Of a stretch of 64,000 nucleotides of DNA, positions 34,401 through 37,026 are shown one piece after another. The notes beneath the pieces were generated by a model. The model was not told where the DNA came from and did not search any database. It was given only the letters and a program-made list of their open reading frames with translations. This DNA is from Haliclystus octoradiatus (lineage: Eukaryota; Cnidaria; Staurozoa; Stauromedusae; Haliclystidae), in assembly GCA_916610825.1 (NCBI GenBank), contig OU744447.1, positions 16,537,751 to 16,601,750 on the forward strand, given 5' to 3'. How positions within the stretch are numbered: position 1 is the first letter of the stretch; each line of letters starts with the position of its first letter. The translations under genes were made by a program, and so were the position numbers.

Positions 34401-34699
34401 GTGAAAATAAAATCATTTTCAATCGTCGGATAAATATAGATTTTAAATGGTCTATGATTAAATGTATCGATACATATTTCTTTACGAATACAAACGCGAT
34501 CAATCTCTTTGTTCCAAGCTATTGAGCTTTGTTTAATTAATTTCTTTATGGAATCGACTTGATATTGCGTCCTTGAAAACTCTTTCGATGATAAATATGA
34601 GAATAACATTCGAGAATTTGAGAATAAAATGAAAATCGATATAAAGATACATAACAGAAGTAGGCAATTGCGGTATATTGGATACGCTGAAGTATTCAT
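6647..34699 (-). CDS. EXT-B: divergent exostosin-1-like paralogue, seven exons, with a transposon-filled intron 5
   Basis: Exons on the minus strand: 34699-33837, 33303-32982, 32326-32072, 31123-31028, 30558-30469, 7488-7346 and 6791-6647. They sum to 1914 nt (637 codons plus stop). All junctions are GT-AG and all phases match those of EXT-A. Exons 2, 4 and 5 have the same lengths as in EXT-A (322, 96 and 90 nt) and exon 3 is one codon longer. The family builds heparan sulfate: exostosins are type II Golgi membrane glycosyltransferases with a GT47 glucuronyl and a GT64 N-acetylglucosaminyl domain. A membrane anchor lies at residues 9-29. The GT47 half is well conserved, including TTDRD and VPRGRRLGSFRFLE. 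The C-terminal half is very divergent and the last exon is short. It may be a specialised or decaying duplicate. Confidence 0.8.
7563..8853 (+). repeat. Left long terminal inverted repeat of the Polinton
   Basis: This 1.29-kb stretch reappears inverted at 15598-17272 plus the terminal piece 21437-21527. The outer part (about 7610-7735) is a minisatellite of a GC-richer unit with CGTTGCGCAA and CCGGAGTGG. The two repeats are close to identical where they align but not equal in length. Confidence 0.9.
7776..8443 (+). CDS. Unrecognised protein gene within the left inverted end of the Polinton
   Basis: Two overlapping frames (7776-8072 and 8063-8443). The likely start is MASMNDLEYARNPYPEV (near 7842). 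The product has a basic KRLKLD stretch that could be a nuclear signal, then a segment with GRNAVMYRLPEDGSFIPGMV. Its second copy lies in the other inverted end (16213-17045). I do not recognise a family. A gene inside both ends would be present in two doses and would face inward from each end; one guess is an early or replication-related factor. Confidence 0.6.
8837..9349 (+). CDS. Polinton packaging ATPase (FtsK/HerA type), C-terminal part
   Basis: A 170-codon frame. IIIFDDFMD (near residue 40) fits a Walker B strand and VIFNTQNLFHKDQRTISLN fits the following sensor region of the A32-like packaging ATPases of Polintons. The tail ends in a basic to acidic mix with no further domain. Family role: pumping element DNA into a capsid. 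It starts right at the inner edge of the left inverted end. Confidence 0.8.
   Translation: MWFSRYDVAAKLEALKVPVQYIEGTPDDLGALTTVETNTIIIFDDFMDKSNNETIAASFFKGRHDNNSVIFNTQNLFHKDQRTISLNANYMIVFKNVRDMIQISHLPKQLKPTNVRFIQTAYVDAVQLPYSYLFIDLKPTTPEDHRYRARILPDETPQYIYLPQTQKGVK
9457..9771 (+). CDS. Small basic Polinton protein of unknown function
   Basis: A 104-codon frame, rich in Lys and Arg, with ICDIVVNVLKGRVPIS in the middle and a Gly-rich end. This type of short helical basic protein recurs next to capsid genes in animal Polintons and related elements; the function is not known to me. It overlaps the next frame by 4 bp, suggesting a shared transcript. Confidence 0.65.
   Translation: MTNRLKRNLPLLKALKDCKCSDQANILKTAKPDLIHSICDIVVNVLKGRVPISAKLKRKLASKKTVLRKLIQPKRTVKSRRAILVNQRGEGIGSEIGDLLASIF
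9768..10592 (+). CDS. Polinton coiled-coil protein of unknown function
   Basis: A 274-codon frame that probably starts at MAFRKHVVLTPDVYERL (9795). The N-terminal third is helical with charged heptads (EKVGRFTNELAKFQKRR). The middle is Ser/Asn rich and the end very basic. Proteins with this start and this layout are common beside Polinton capsid genes, with no role assigned that I know of. Confidence 0.6.
   Translation: MKLAISSLTMAFRKHVVLTPDVYERLMNQLDSGNQSSIPTVNSTLQPEKAAMVKAEQEMDGMLTRNDIPDSEKVGRFTNELAKFQKRRENVLKPKKVQVIAKPSSELQNDMPVNSSTSSPVEANQDAVEQRTLSLLPKTMKPQAKMLLEMIKTNPAISGYNDKGELVFRNKVIEGSSISDLINDTFRVRKGKDGILPGVHTALFSKMLAQLNVPMQWVKNPTQLETIRTYKKSQSKPKMMRRAEKSQRRLSPLLGSSTPLKAKNKTWLSKNHSF
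10764..11939 (+). CDS. Polinton integrase with C-terminal chromodomain
   Basis: A frame of up to 391 codons; the likely start is MTRNDRTELDKTLKSLYYS (10848). The rve core runs from DQQWSLDLVFLPKL through YLLTCIDSLSKFLFVIPLK to KATIVERFNRTLKKIMFAYF. An SH3-like segment (VGDTVRISHNR) follows and then a chromodomain (YFVRWSGYSSSFDSWVPASD). This order is diagnostic of Polinton c-integrases, which resemble retroviral integrases and insert the linear element. It overlaps the next frame by 4 bp. Confidence 0.92.
   Translation: MTQTPYRGQIALLVSRSPVRHRSNSSVIMTRNDRTELDKTLKSLYYSLDSPVSFSGLQPLYSKVKQQLLDVKRSEVQEWLKEQLTYTRHRPARINFKTRQVLVHGIDQQWSLDLVFLPKLAKVNRNYKYLLTCIDSLSKFLFVIPLKTKTGAELTKAFKTILQSGRQPKTIQVGKGTEFYNRTFQRLLAEKNIKMFSTNSERKATIVERFNRTLKKIMFAYFTYKNTRTYIDVLPRLVSRYNRGYHRSIKMRPIDVNVGTQGLAWMNMYDTGKKQKTAKPKHNVGDTVRISHNRTVFMKGYLARWTEEICKVKNVLKGKVTVYRLEDLQNEPITGTFYEEELQSVSESETTRVERVLKKKRINNILHYFVRWSGYSSSFDSWVPASDVITT
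11936..12754 (+). CDS. Polinton minor capsid (penton-like) jelly-roll protein
   Basis: A 272-codon frame. The start (SSLDLHPDNTASNFQVKLP, then QMGHWQCAVTEISFRQSW) is the signature of the Polinton penton-type protein, in which a short N-terminal strand pattern leads into a single jelly roll. The end (NEKLAFLDGQCSVQLLFRR) also fits. Family role: vertex of an icosahedral capsid. Confidence 0.8.
   Translation: MMNESSLHVVLTSSSSLDLHPDNTASNFQVKLPSPLNLQMGHWQCAVTEISFRQSWYNVRSMKNVIILKSAKHVYAIHLEPGYYASINELITALQKTALVQKTTVGDVSSMPAFEMEYSKPSGKVWVNVPVQCSLHFGNSDIGAIMGFPVDKVIHHQTAHSNPMEGRHQENNTSTILASPQRRFQAIHVHSDIVKHQHVGDLTAPLLRVVPLNGQHGDFYHMQFPILQFKPVSQDHVHTIGICLTTSFNEKLAFLDGQCSVQLLFRRTPVRY
12755..13140 (+). 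CDS. Basic Polinton protein resembling adenovirus membrane-active / core peptides
   Basis: The main frame is 12865-13140. It holds VGKRALATGSNVLKDYGNG and ends very basic (GRGRVGKKPIRKRQSK). Just upstream is a Gly/Phe-rich amphipathic stretch (GGFGLGNLFKGVVSS) on the same strand. Polintons and adenovirus relatives carry such a protein between the penton and major capsid genes, thought to act on membranes or DNA. The assignment is by layout and composition. Confidence 0.6.
13144..14459 (+). CDS. Polinton major capsid protein region (double jelly roll)
   Basis: Covered by frames at 13144-13377 and 13443-14459; this part of the element looks broken. Recognisable features are the N-terminal lead with YPSNSLTAGGSIEFVL, a later SLQGRIHADLFACNRLLLN, and NLILHRSKNAFALIS, all typical of the Polinton double-jelly-roll capsid protein. 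Position between the basic protein and the protease is the usual one. Family role: main shell protein of the virion. Confidence 0.82.
14456..15022 (+). CDS. Polinton adenain-like cysteine protease region
   Basis: Two frames cover the region, which looks broken. It opens with DTQSLRDILHADEQIKKHGY, continues with HVNFVDSFGRPP (the His region of adenain-type C5 proteases) and later SNTSVACGQFAIYFAYGL (the Cys region). Adenains mature capsid proteins of adenoviruses and Polintons. It follows the capsid gene with a 4-bp overlap, the usual order. Confidence 0.85.
15023..15597. other. Non-coding part of the Polinton between protease and right inverted end
   Basis: No convincing frame. Includes a stretch of moderate GC near 15230-15310 and AT-rich DNA up to the start of the right inverted repeat. 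Confidence 0.5.
16213..17045 (-). CDS. Second copy of the unrecognised gene, in the right inverted end of the Polinton
   Basis: Inverted counterpart of 7776-8443, covered by frames 16749-17045 and 16213-16758. The product starts MASMNDLEYARNPYPEV. This copy reads further at its C-terminus, with HNYEAYSITGVNLYPRQLV and a final CTDNDNWF. No known domain recognised. It points inward toward the capsid genes. Confidence 0.6.
17090..17272 (+). repeat. CGTTGCGC minisatellite in the Polinton inverted end
   Basis: Tandem copies of a roughly 20- and 32-bp unit built from GGATCGTTGCGCTAA and CCGGAGTGGTTGACC. The same units occur at 7610-7735 and 30285-30365 with different copy numbers, so the array expands or shrinks between copies. 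Confidence 0.85.
17431..20559 (-). CDS. LINE ORF2: endonuclease and reverse transcriptase
   Basis: The frame is 1042 codons. The first 110 or so overlap ORF1 and are probably not translated. The endonuclease starts at KCLYFNARSLLNKLNQLEVI, almost exactly where ORF1 stops, and contains FITETWL, RRDRVNAIGGGV, IGDFNYPSIEW and DTCDHKSVEF. The reverse transcriptase holds NYRPVSLTCVTCKVMESII, DFSKAFDTVSH, GVPQGSVLGPLLF and FADDAK (near 18245-18262). ORF2 is in the -1 frame relative to ORF1, so frameshifting or reinitiation at the ORF1 end is likely. No break seen. Confidence 0.93.
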   Translation of the reverse strand: MLRQYMRSHAFKTYIKSCTQTRPLSRQLSVKSEPSTTTTCKSDRSGAYYKRHQCSAQVTSTTKSTTTTAFFIQPETSPAPPRRTPGPNGGSATTLNDAPLQQIANTDSTEQLKCLYFNARSLLNKLNQLEVILTSNTYDIIFITETWLSLTVPDSLLVSNSGYSVVRRDRVNAIGGGVIIFIKENIRYAMLELPSKFDNLESLVIDIRLSAHQKYRMACSYNPPSKAISIIDTEIIGSFFDFCSQCVFPCFYIGDFNYPSIEWGIPLSYGGNCHDVFVDAVTRNNLKQIITSPTRLNNILDLLLTSEPALITEHEIVEPFTDTCDHKSVEFSVQIPTSSYSKVNHAKRNFRKADYYNISMILKDINWIHLSKSCHGDVQSFWSIISEIFDYCIHNFVPLTKNRKFKYPKTIRSLALRKRLAYRNSVVSNTDFKNASKEYEKAVKEFNIQREKSLLEEVSLSRFYSFVNSKLQSHPSIPAVQNEIGEKVTDISDKVELFNNYFATVFTQDDGNNPEFLQQVNISTTSLSYINFSQKDILKELLALPNKASASPDGYPAIFLKSIANDITLPLSILFESSMQSGKLPSIWKTAFVIPIFKTGKSSLCQNYRPVSLTCVTCKVMESIISKQMKQYFLKHGLLTREQHGFLERRSTCTQLLSTLNIWSKAINNKLLTDTIYLDFSKAFDTVSHNKLVIKLNAYGIQFELIKWISSFLSGRTQSVCIENVYSNSLNVDSGVPQGSVLGPLLFIIFINDIVSCLEDECHIKLFADDAKIFSTRSESNLNLQRSLDKVVTWAQTWQLRLAFHKCCVFSFGNVNVQQQIYNLEEKELRTVNRIKDLGVVFTTDLKPSAHCAMITAKAKSRSFLIRKCFSSRDADVLMKAYSVYVRPLLESVSPVWSPYLIKDIISIEKVQRTFIRHVCHIKHIYGQTYQTRLKYLNIDSLELRRIKSDLIMMFKIINNLVDLHLEEFCKFNKTKYSMRGNSLKLQLTNVSGRLNISKYQFINRVIPWWNSLPESVVTSKSLISFKSKLNTVDLNALCKVN
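20223..21311 (-). CDS. LINE ORF1 with CCCH-type zinc fingers
   Basis: 362 codons. Acidic N-terminal part, a helical segment (NAKVKLMKAKKIELVGLC), an Asn/Asp/Ser-rich linker, then Cys/His fingers (CKYGLTGKKNGGCKWHHPKV, then CVLTQNDCPRFHMFIC and CYDSTCVHMH). A Gln/Pro-rich tail ends in a short coiled coil (EERLARMEAQLQHLMMLL). Such C3H fingers are used in ORF1 of several invertebrate LINEs, presumably to bind the element RNA. It overlaps the ORF2 frame by 337 bp. Confidence 0.88.
   Translation of the reverse strand: MSLDDSSHQQNSMGHLSIGGLSTLKDPEETINPNVEVIEDMTSNQIMDLNLKFINVLKSENVVNAKVKLMKAKKIELVGLCMHLYEKYYLVGENFENNFTVPSDEHAVFPAGHSNLRNNIPEPTSTGYCNVSPDMSPSVNQNAVESDNNQNDNNDDLTFTDPNHSSHSMSSIPNELEERTTSSTILCQDLVKGICKYGLTGKKNGGCKWHHPKVCSRHLKNGRFRGGCVLTQNDCPRFHMFICPSSYNSRVCYDSTCVHMHLKHTSRVARKQDHYPGNYQSNLNPQQQLPVNPIAPVPITNVINAQHRLPQQLSQQPQQHFLYNQRPPPLPHEERLARMEAQLQHLMMLLSNRLPTQTQRNN
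21437..22013 (-). repeat. Copy 1 of a 580-bp duplication: Polinton end, target site, EXT-B exon 5 and intron 4 start
   Basis: Almost identical to 30348-30924 (shift 8911 bp, about one mismatch seen at 21894/30805). It begins in the last 90 bp of the Polinton, passes through TTGATT and the exon, and stops abruptly at 22013, after which the sequences differ. Confidence 0.92.
21558..21647 (-). other. Second copy of EXT-B exon 5
   Basis: Identical to 30469-30558 as far as I can compare, including the pyrimidine tract and CAG acceptor and the CAG|GTTTGA donor. The exon is 90 nt, phase 0 to 0, so splicing either copy or both would keep the frame. Its donor is only 24 bp from the Polinton target site. 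Whether it is used cannot be seen. Confidence 0.8.
22014..23600. other. Intron 5 DNA of EXT-B, no gene
   Basis: AT-rich with short internal repeats (for example the ATAATTATAT pair near 22390-22430). A perfect 20-bp palindrome lies at 22710-22729 (half GCGCCGAAGA), followed by several further GGCGCA motifs up to 22810. Similar GGCGCAAA and TTCGGCGCA motifs recur at 27735-27810, on the far side of the second LINE. No coding frame worth calling. Confidence 0.5.
23401..23462 (-). repeat. tRNA-like sequence (degenerate tRNA or SINE head)
   Basis: On the minus strand GTGTGG pairs with CCACAC at the ends. An A-box-like CAGTGGTTATCACG and a B-box GGTTCGATCC are present, closest in feel to tRNA-Val. 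It is about 10 nt shorter than a normal tRNA and the anticodon stem is poor, so a working tRNA is unlikely. Confidence 0.55.
23851..24705 (+). CDS. LINE ORF1 with N-terminal PHD-type finger
   Basis: 284 codons. Cys/His spacing CVIC ... CVHCDKWWHKAC ... CSLC in the first 65 residues fits a PHD (C4HC3) finger. A short coiled coil (LDSLEKKFEDFTESF) follows, then an RRM-like and C-terminal nucleic-acid-binding region (RQLIMAGVPF to ERYVIKRRGD). This layout is known for ORF1 proteins of CR1-like elements, where it binds element RNA and perhaps chromatin. It ends with a single TAA that is in frame with ORF2. Confidence 0.87.
   Translation: MTGGKACVICKKKNIAGNSLDALPCVHCDKWWHKACSITHKDCTALEIEVLQKYPTSCSLCYDSLKNLPVRLDSLEKKFEDFTESFKTQTSSSSTGVAKSYSEVASQDGANVDLNKVIKEAVAISNNKRQLIMAGVPFISQEFDKQKVNQIVSFVCGSNVQITGITRVGKPPTEKGATNKPQLIKIQLVSQNDRDVILRSAGKLKDSENFPGVHIRQCLTFNERKILQPLYDDLKKKISNAAPGERYVIKRRGDVSNWTIAKQNARVLNREENVFAENIDQIPQ
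24769..27558 (+). CDS. LINE ORF2: endonuclease and reverse transcriptase
   Basis: 929 codons from the first ATG, but the frame is open back to the ORF1 stop at 24705 and the conserved endonuclease start (FYYFNARSLMNKL) straddles the ATG. The real product therefore probably begins before 24769. Endonuclease motifs: ITETWL, RKDRITSTVGGGV, IGDFNFPCIDW, STCDHQSIEF. Reverse transcriptase motifs: NYRPISLTCICCKVMERII, DFAKAFDTVTH, GVPQGSVLGPLLF and FADDAK at 26728-26745. No RNase H domain seen. Confidence 0.92.
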   Translation: MNKLDIFDCLLSSNRYDVIAITETWLKCCVPDSLITQRDYQVLRKDRITSTVGGGVAILIRKDLKVTTVDIPSTFHALEYVVADIHISNIGYRLVCLYNPPSSALSSTEANLLCLFIDFVSTDSAFPVVVIGDFNFPCIDWSIPKSHGSANTTMFLDGIVRNGLNQFVSSPTRNDEILDLVFCSQDNAIFCTEVTEPFTSTCDHQSIEFNLAVSNYSNDRFPKSKPTKRRNFYKADYDSINSYLSTINWIDMLQESQNDVQTFWNKICDILNLSTSKYVPLYKHNSNRKPNYPKNIRLLRCKKKSLYKSSKESPCKKKLYKDTCKDYEKAVKKFHHDYEASLLIDPSLKKFYAFVKGKTQSNSTIPAIVKNDLSVTTDDKEKATLINEYFASVFTQDNNSIPNIPDSANENTSLNFIEFSFEKVYKTLSSLPTKVSRTPDDYPPIFFKAIASELTIPLSMLFELSLKTGILPDIWKQALVSPIFKKGDVASRSNYRPISLTCICCKVMERIIVDDLLVYLNENNILSDRQYGFLRKRSTCSQLLKTLNDWYDSINKRSRVDVVYIDFAKAFDTVTHSKLLAKLESYGIKYELFEWIKSFLSGRSQSVIVSDEISSSLPVSSGVPQGSVLGPLLFLLYVNDIESCLDGLCEVRLFADDAKFFIARNDSSPVNALTTSLDKFTTWAESWQLRIAYDKCSTISFGTSNASELDYFLGSNKLKQTGKLRDLGLIITSDLKFSTHCSSISAKAKTRSYLLLKCFTSSNAQLLIKAYTTYVRPLLEKDTQLWSPYLQKDIDLIESTQRRFTKYVCSRARLKDNGYHSRLALFEIESLEIRRIKFDLCMVYKIINNLIDFPDNIFIKRNISKLRGHSMQFVACSIPVNNSIFYSFFYRIIPLWNQLPDEVVTSSSLITFNSKLHKIDLDCYLKHSH
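27676..30282. other. Intron 5 DNA of EXT-B, no gene
   Basis: AT-rich, with GGCGCA motifs at 27735-27810 and three imperfect copies of a TGGTCAcnnnGCTCAGGTA motif (near 28226, 28395 and 28553). Open frames at 27686-28072, 27987-28325 and 29230-29526 show no domain. Confidence 0.5.
30283..30924 (-). repeat. Copy 2 of the duplication: solitary Polinton end next to EXT-B exon 5
   Basis: 30283-30438 is the terminal part of a Polinton inverted end (minisatellite units plus CCCGTCAAATAC), 30439-30444 is TTGATT and the rest matches 21534-22013. No further Polinton sequence lies on its other side. This copy is contiguous with EXT-B exon 4 at 31028. Confidence 0.9.
30469..34699 (-). CDS. EXT-B exons 1-5
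   Basis: Exon 1 (33837-34699) encodes the membrane anchor and most of the GT47 domain; its donor reads AATAC|GTAAGT. Exon 2 (32982-33303) holds the signature VPRGRRLGSFRFLE. Exon 3 (32072-32326) reads RRSEFWNHPPGAL, matching the NSLIWNKHPGGL region of human EXT1. Exon 4 (31028-31123, 32 codons) is hardly recognisable by sequence but has the length, phase and position of EXT1 exon 4. Exon 5 (30469-30558) includes TDSMLSIDSGL where human EXT1 reads TDAVLSLDEDT, so the acidic DxD-like metal site of the GT64 domain is not kept. A two-residue anchor in the flanking introns is supplied by clear pyrimidine tracts. Confidence 0.8.
31633..31723. mobile_element. Tiny foldback element with TAGCCTGCG ends
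   Basis: 91 bp, nearly a perfect hairpin from end to end (arms include CAGACCCAAATC and a TGATTAGTAGT core). AGTTCTCCC flanks it on both sides (31624-31632 and 31724-31732), a 9-bp target duplication. Confidence 0.85.
31801..31846 (+). repeat. (GTT)n microsatellite
   Basis: About 15 GTT units with two GCT interruptions, in EXT-B intron 3. Confidence 0.95.
31953..32027. mobile_element. Tiny foldback element with TAGCCTGCG ends, second copy
   Basis: 75 bp with 17-bp inverted ends TAGCCTGCGTCAAGACT. Flanks CACAAGAAC and CACAAGACC agree at 8 of 9 positions. It lies in EXT-B intron 3, 45 bp from exon 3. Confidence 0.85.
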
Positions 34700-35022
34700 T
34701 CTTCTGGTAATGTCGTTGTCATTATTTCTGAAGAACAGCTCTCAGCTAATTAACTAAGCAGGTGTCGCAAAAAGCTGCAACCGGTAGATCAATCCCGGGA
34801 TCCATCATAAGAAATGCGGCAGTAAAATAAAATTAAACAAACAATCCATAATAATACAGCTGTAAACAATTTATTGAATGAACAACAAAATCAATCACGC
34901 AATATTTCTCTCATTGAAGCCAAAGTATTATCAGTCACAGTCACGCTTGTATTAATTTGCTAACCAAACCGCGGCGGCTCATGGGTGTTTTGGTAGAGGG
35001 AGGACAGGGAGTAACATTCATC
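34700..35022. other. 5' flank of EXT-B
   Basis: AT-rich region upstream of the EXT-B start codon that should hold its promoter or 5' exon. I see no clear motif. Confidence 0.4.
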
Positions 35023-35031
35023 AGACTATTG

Positions 35032-36526
35032 ACGCGTGTGAAGTTGAACGAATATTCGTTTGAACGCAAATTAGGCTTAAACGCAAATTCAGAACTTCCG
35101 TTCAATTGCGCGTTAGGAAGCGTGTAATATTAATACTGTGAAATAATAGAGGAATAAAATTAAAATGCACATGACACCAAAAAATGTTTTTCCGGAATCA
35201 AGTAGCCCGTGCAAAATAAATAGGAAAGGCGACAATAATTTTTCGATTTGGACTCTTGTAAGCTGAGCTATTCAGATCTTCCAACCTTCCCGATTCACAA
35301 AAATTAACAGTAACAATAGCTGTGTAAATCTATAATAATTAGTTCAAAATCTTTGAAATTATAGCGTTTACTTTGAATTCCTTTTAAAGACCATAAAATG
35401 ACCAGCAGCCTTTGCATATTTATGTCTTTGAAATCTGGACCCAGATTTCAATCACTCGTTTTCATGATACACGGCCCGCCTTTGTGTCTCTTTTGCACAG
35501 ACACGCGATTTTGCAAAAACATTTCGTAAAACGAACATTGAAGCATTCTGCTAAGTTGTTTATCAACGAACTGGTTTGTAATTTTTGGAAAGTTGTAAGA
35601 GCAATAGAGGTGGACGTCGTAAGGGCTTTCGACGTTTGAATAAATGTGTACCACGAAAATCAATTCACTTGCTACTAGCGTCATACGAATTGAGGAAGGT
35701 AGAAAGAGTTGAAACATTGAAAGCTACAACTGAACTCGACTGATTCAGAATTTCATGTTGGTGCTTACTTGATACAAGAATATTAGGGATTGAAAGAACG
35801 GGAAGAGATTTGTTAGCATTCAAAATCGAAATTTATCGCCGAAACAAAATGAAATTAATTATAACACCAGGTGAATTCGATTTTTAATACGGATGCTTTG
35901 TTTGATCATTGACTCCAAATTATGTTTGTAAACACGTAGGCTTCGTCTAAAAATAGTTAGTTACATACCTATGTATGTTTTATATTGCATTGTTTACCTG
36001 CAGTATTTATGCACGTAAATTGTAAAATTTAGAATCATATGAATTTATTTAGTGTTGATTTGAAAGTACATTTTTTGAAAGTACAAGTTGTTTTGATTTG
36101 CGTCAAACTTCTCAGACAGATATTATCGGACAGTCACTCCCATTCTGCTAATTATATTTGAGCCGTATACATTTGTTGGATATCTATAGCCATAGACTTT
36201 GCGTTTCGACAAGTAAGAATTGAGATTTATCAAAAACTGAAATTGATAAACCAGACTATTTTCTCGAGCTTTCTGTCGTGTCTTTCCGTAGCAACAGCCA
36301 CGAGGACAATCCTCTGACGTGAGCGCTGACGTCACTTTCCAGAGGATTAGCCTCGTTTCTTGTAATCAAGACAACAAAACAAAGCAAAGGCTGCTGGTCA
36401 TTCGAAACTCTTTAATTTTATTCATCTATCATTTCACAGTATTTAAATTATGCGCTTGCTAACGCGCGATTGAACGGAAGTTCTAAATTTGCGTTCAAAC
36501 GAATATTCGTTCAACTTCACACGCGT
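35032..36526. mobile_element. Non-autonomous DNA transposon with long inverted ends and 9-bp duplications (MULE-like)
   Basis: 1495 bp. Inverted ends of about 70-85 bp begin ACGCGTGTGAAGTTGAACGA. AGACTATTG flanks both sides (35023-35031 and 36527-36535). A 9-bp duplication with long inverted ends is typical of Mutator-like elements. A further internal inverted pair carries GCAAAGGCTGCTGGTCAT (about 35396-35413 and 36381-36398). Internal open frames (for example 35448-35717 and 36123-36335) show no transposase. It sits between the two EXT genes. Confidence 0.85.
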
Positions 36527-36535
36527 AGACTATTG

Positions 36536-37026
36536 TGCTGACAAGAACAGAGGTGTAGGCCTACGGAGTCCAGAGTATTTCATACATACCTCAATAAAAA
36601 GTAGTCCGAAAACGAAACTTTTCTCAACCAAAAATTCAGCAAACACAGTAAATTGCAAAATAAATGAACAATATCTGTAACACATAGCGAATTACAATCT
36701 GTGTTGGAATATCTAGATAATTTTCAACTTTCAAATGTGTATTAGAAAATTACACGGATTTCCTTGACTCCGATTCGTCCACCAGTGCTGCTGTCTTGCA
36801 AGAAATTTACGGAATCCGGCTTCTGTTAAAATATGGATACTCTCGCCGGAGTCAGAGCTTGATACTCCTGCTCCTGTACACGTCTGCTACAGAAGTTCGT
36901 ATTAGAGCTTCCCAACTCTAACAAGTCTTGGATGGGAATTGGATCAGGAAATAAATAATGCACTTCAATTATATAGTTAATTCTTATAAACAATAATTTC
37001 AAAACTATACAGAAATACTTACAAAA
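36536..37026. other. 3' flank of EXT-A, no gene seen
   Basis: Unremarkable AT-rich DNA between the transposon and the EXT-A stop codon; it should contain the EXT-A 3' UTR. Confidence 0.4.
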
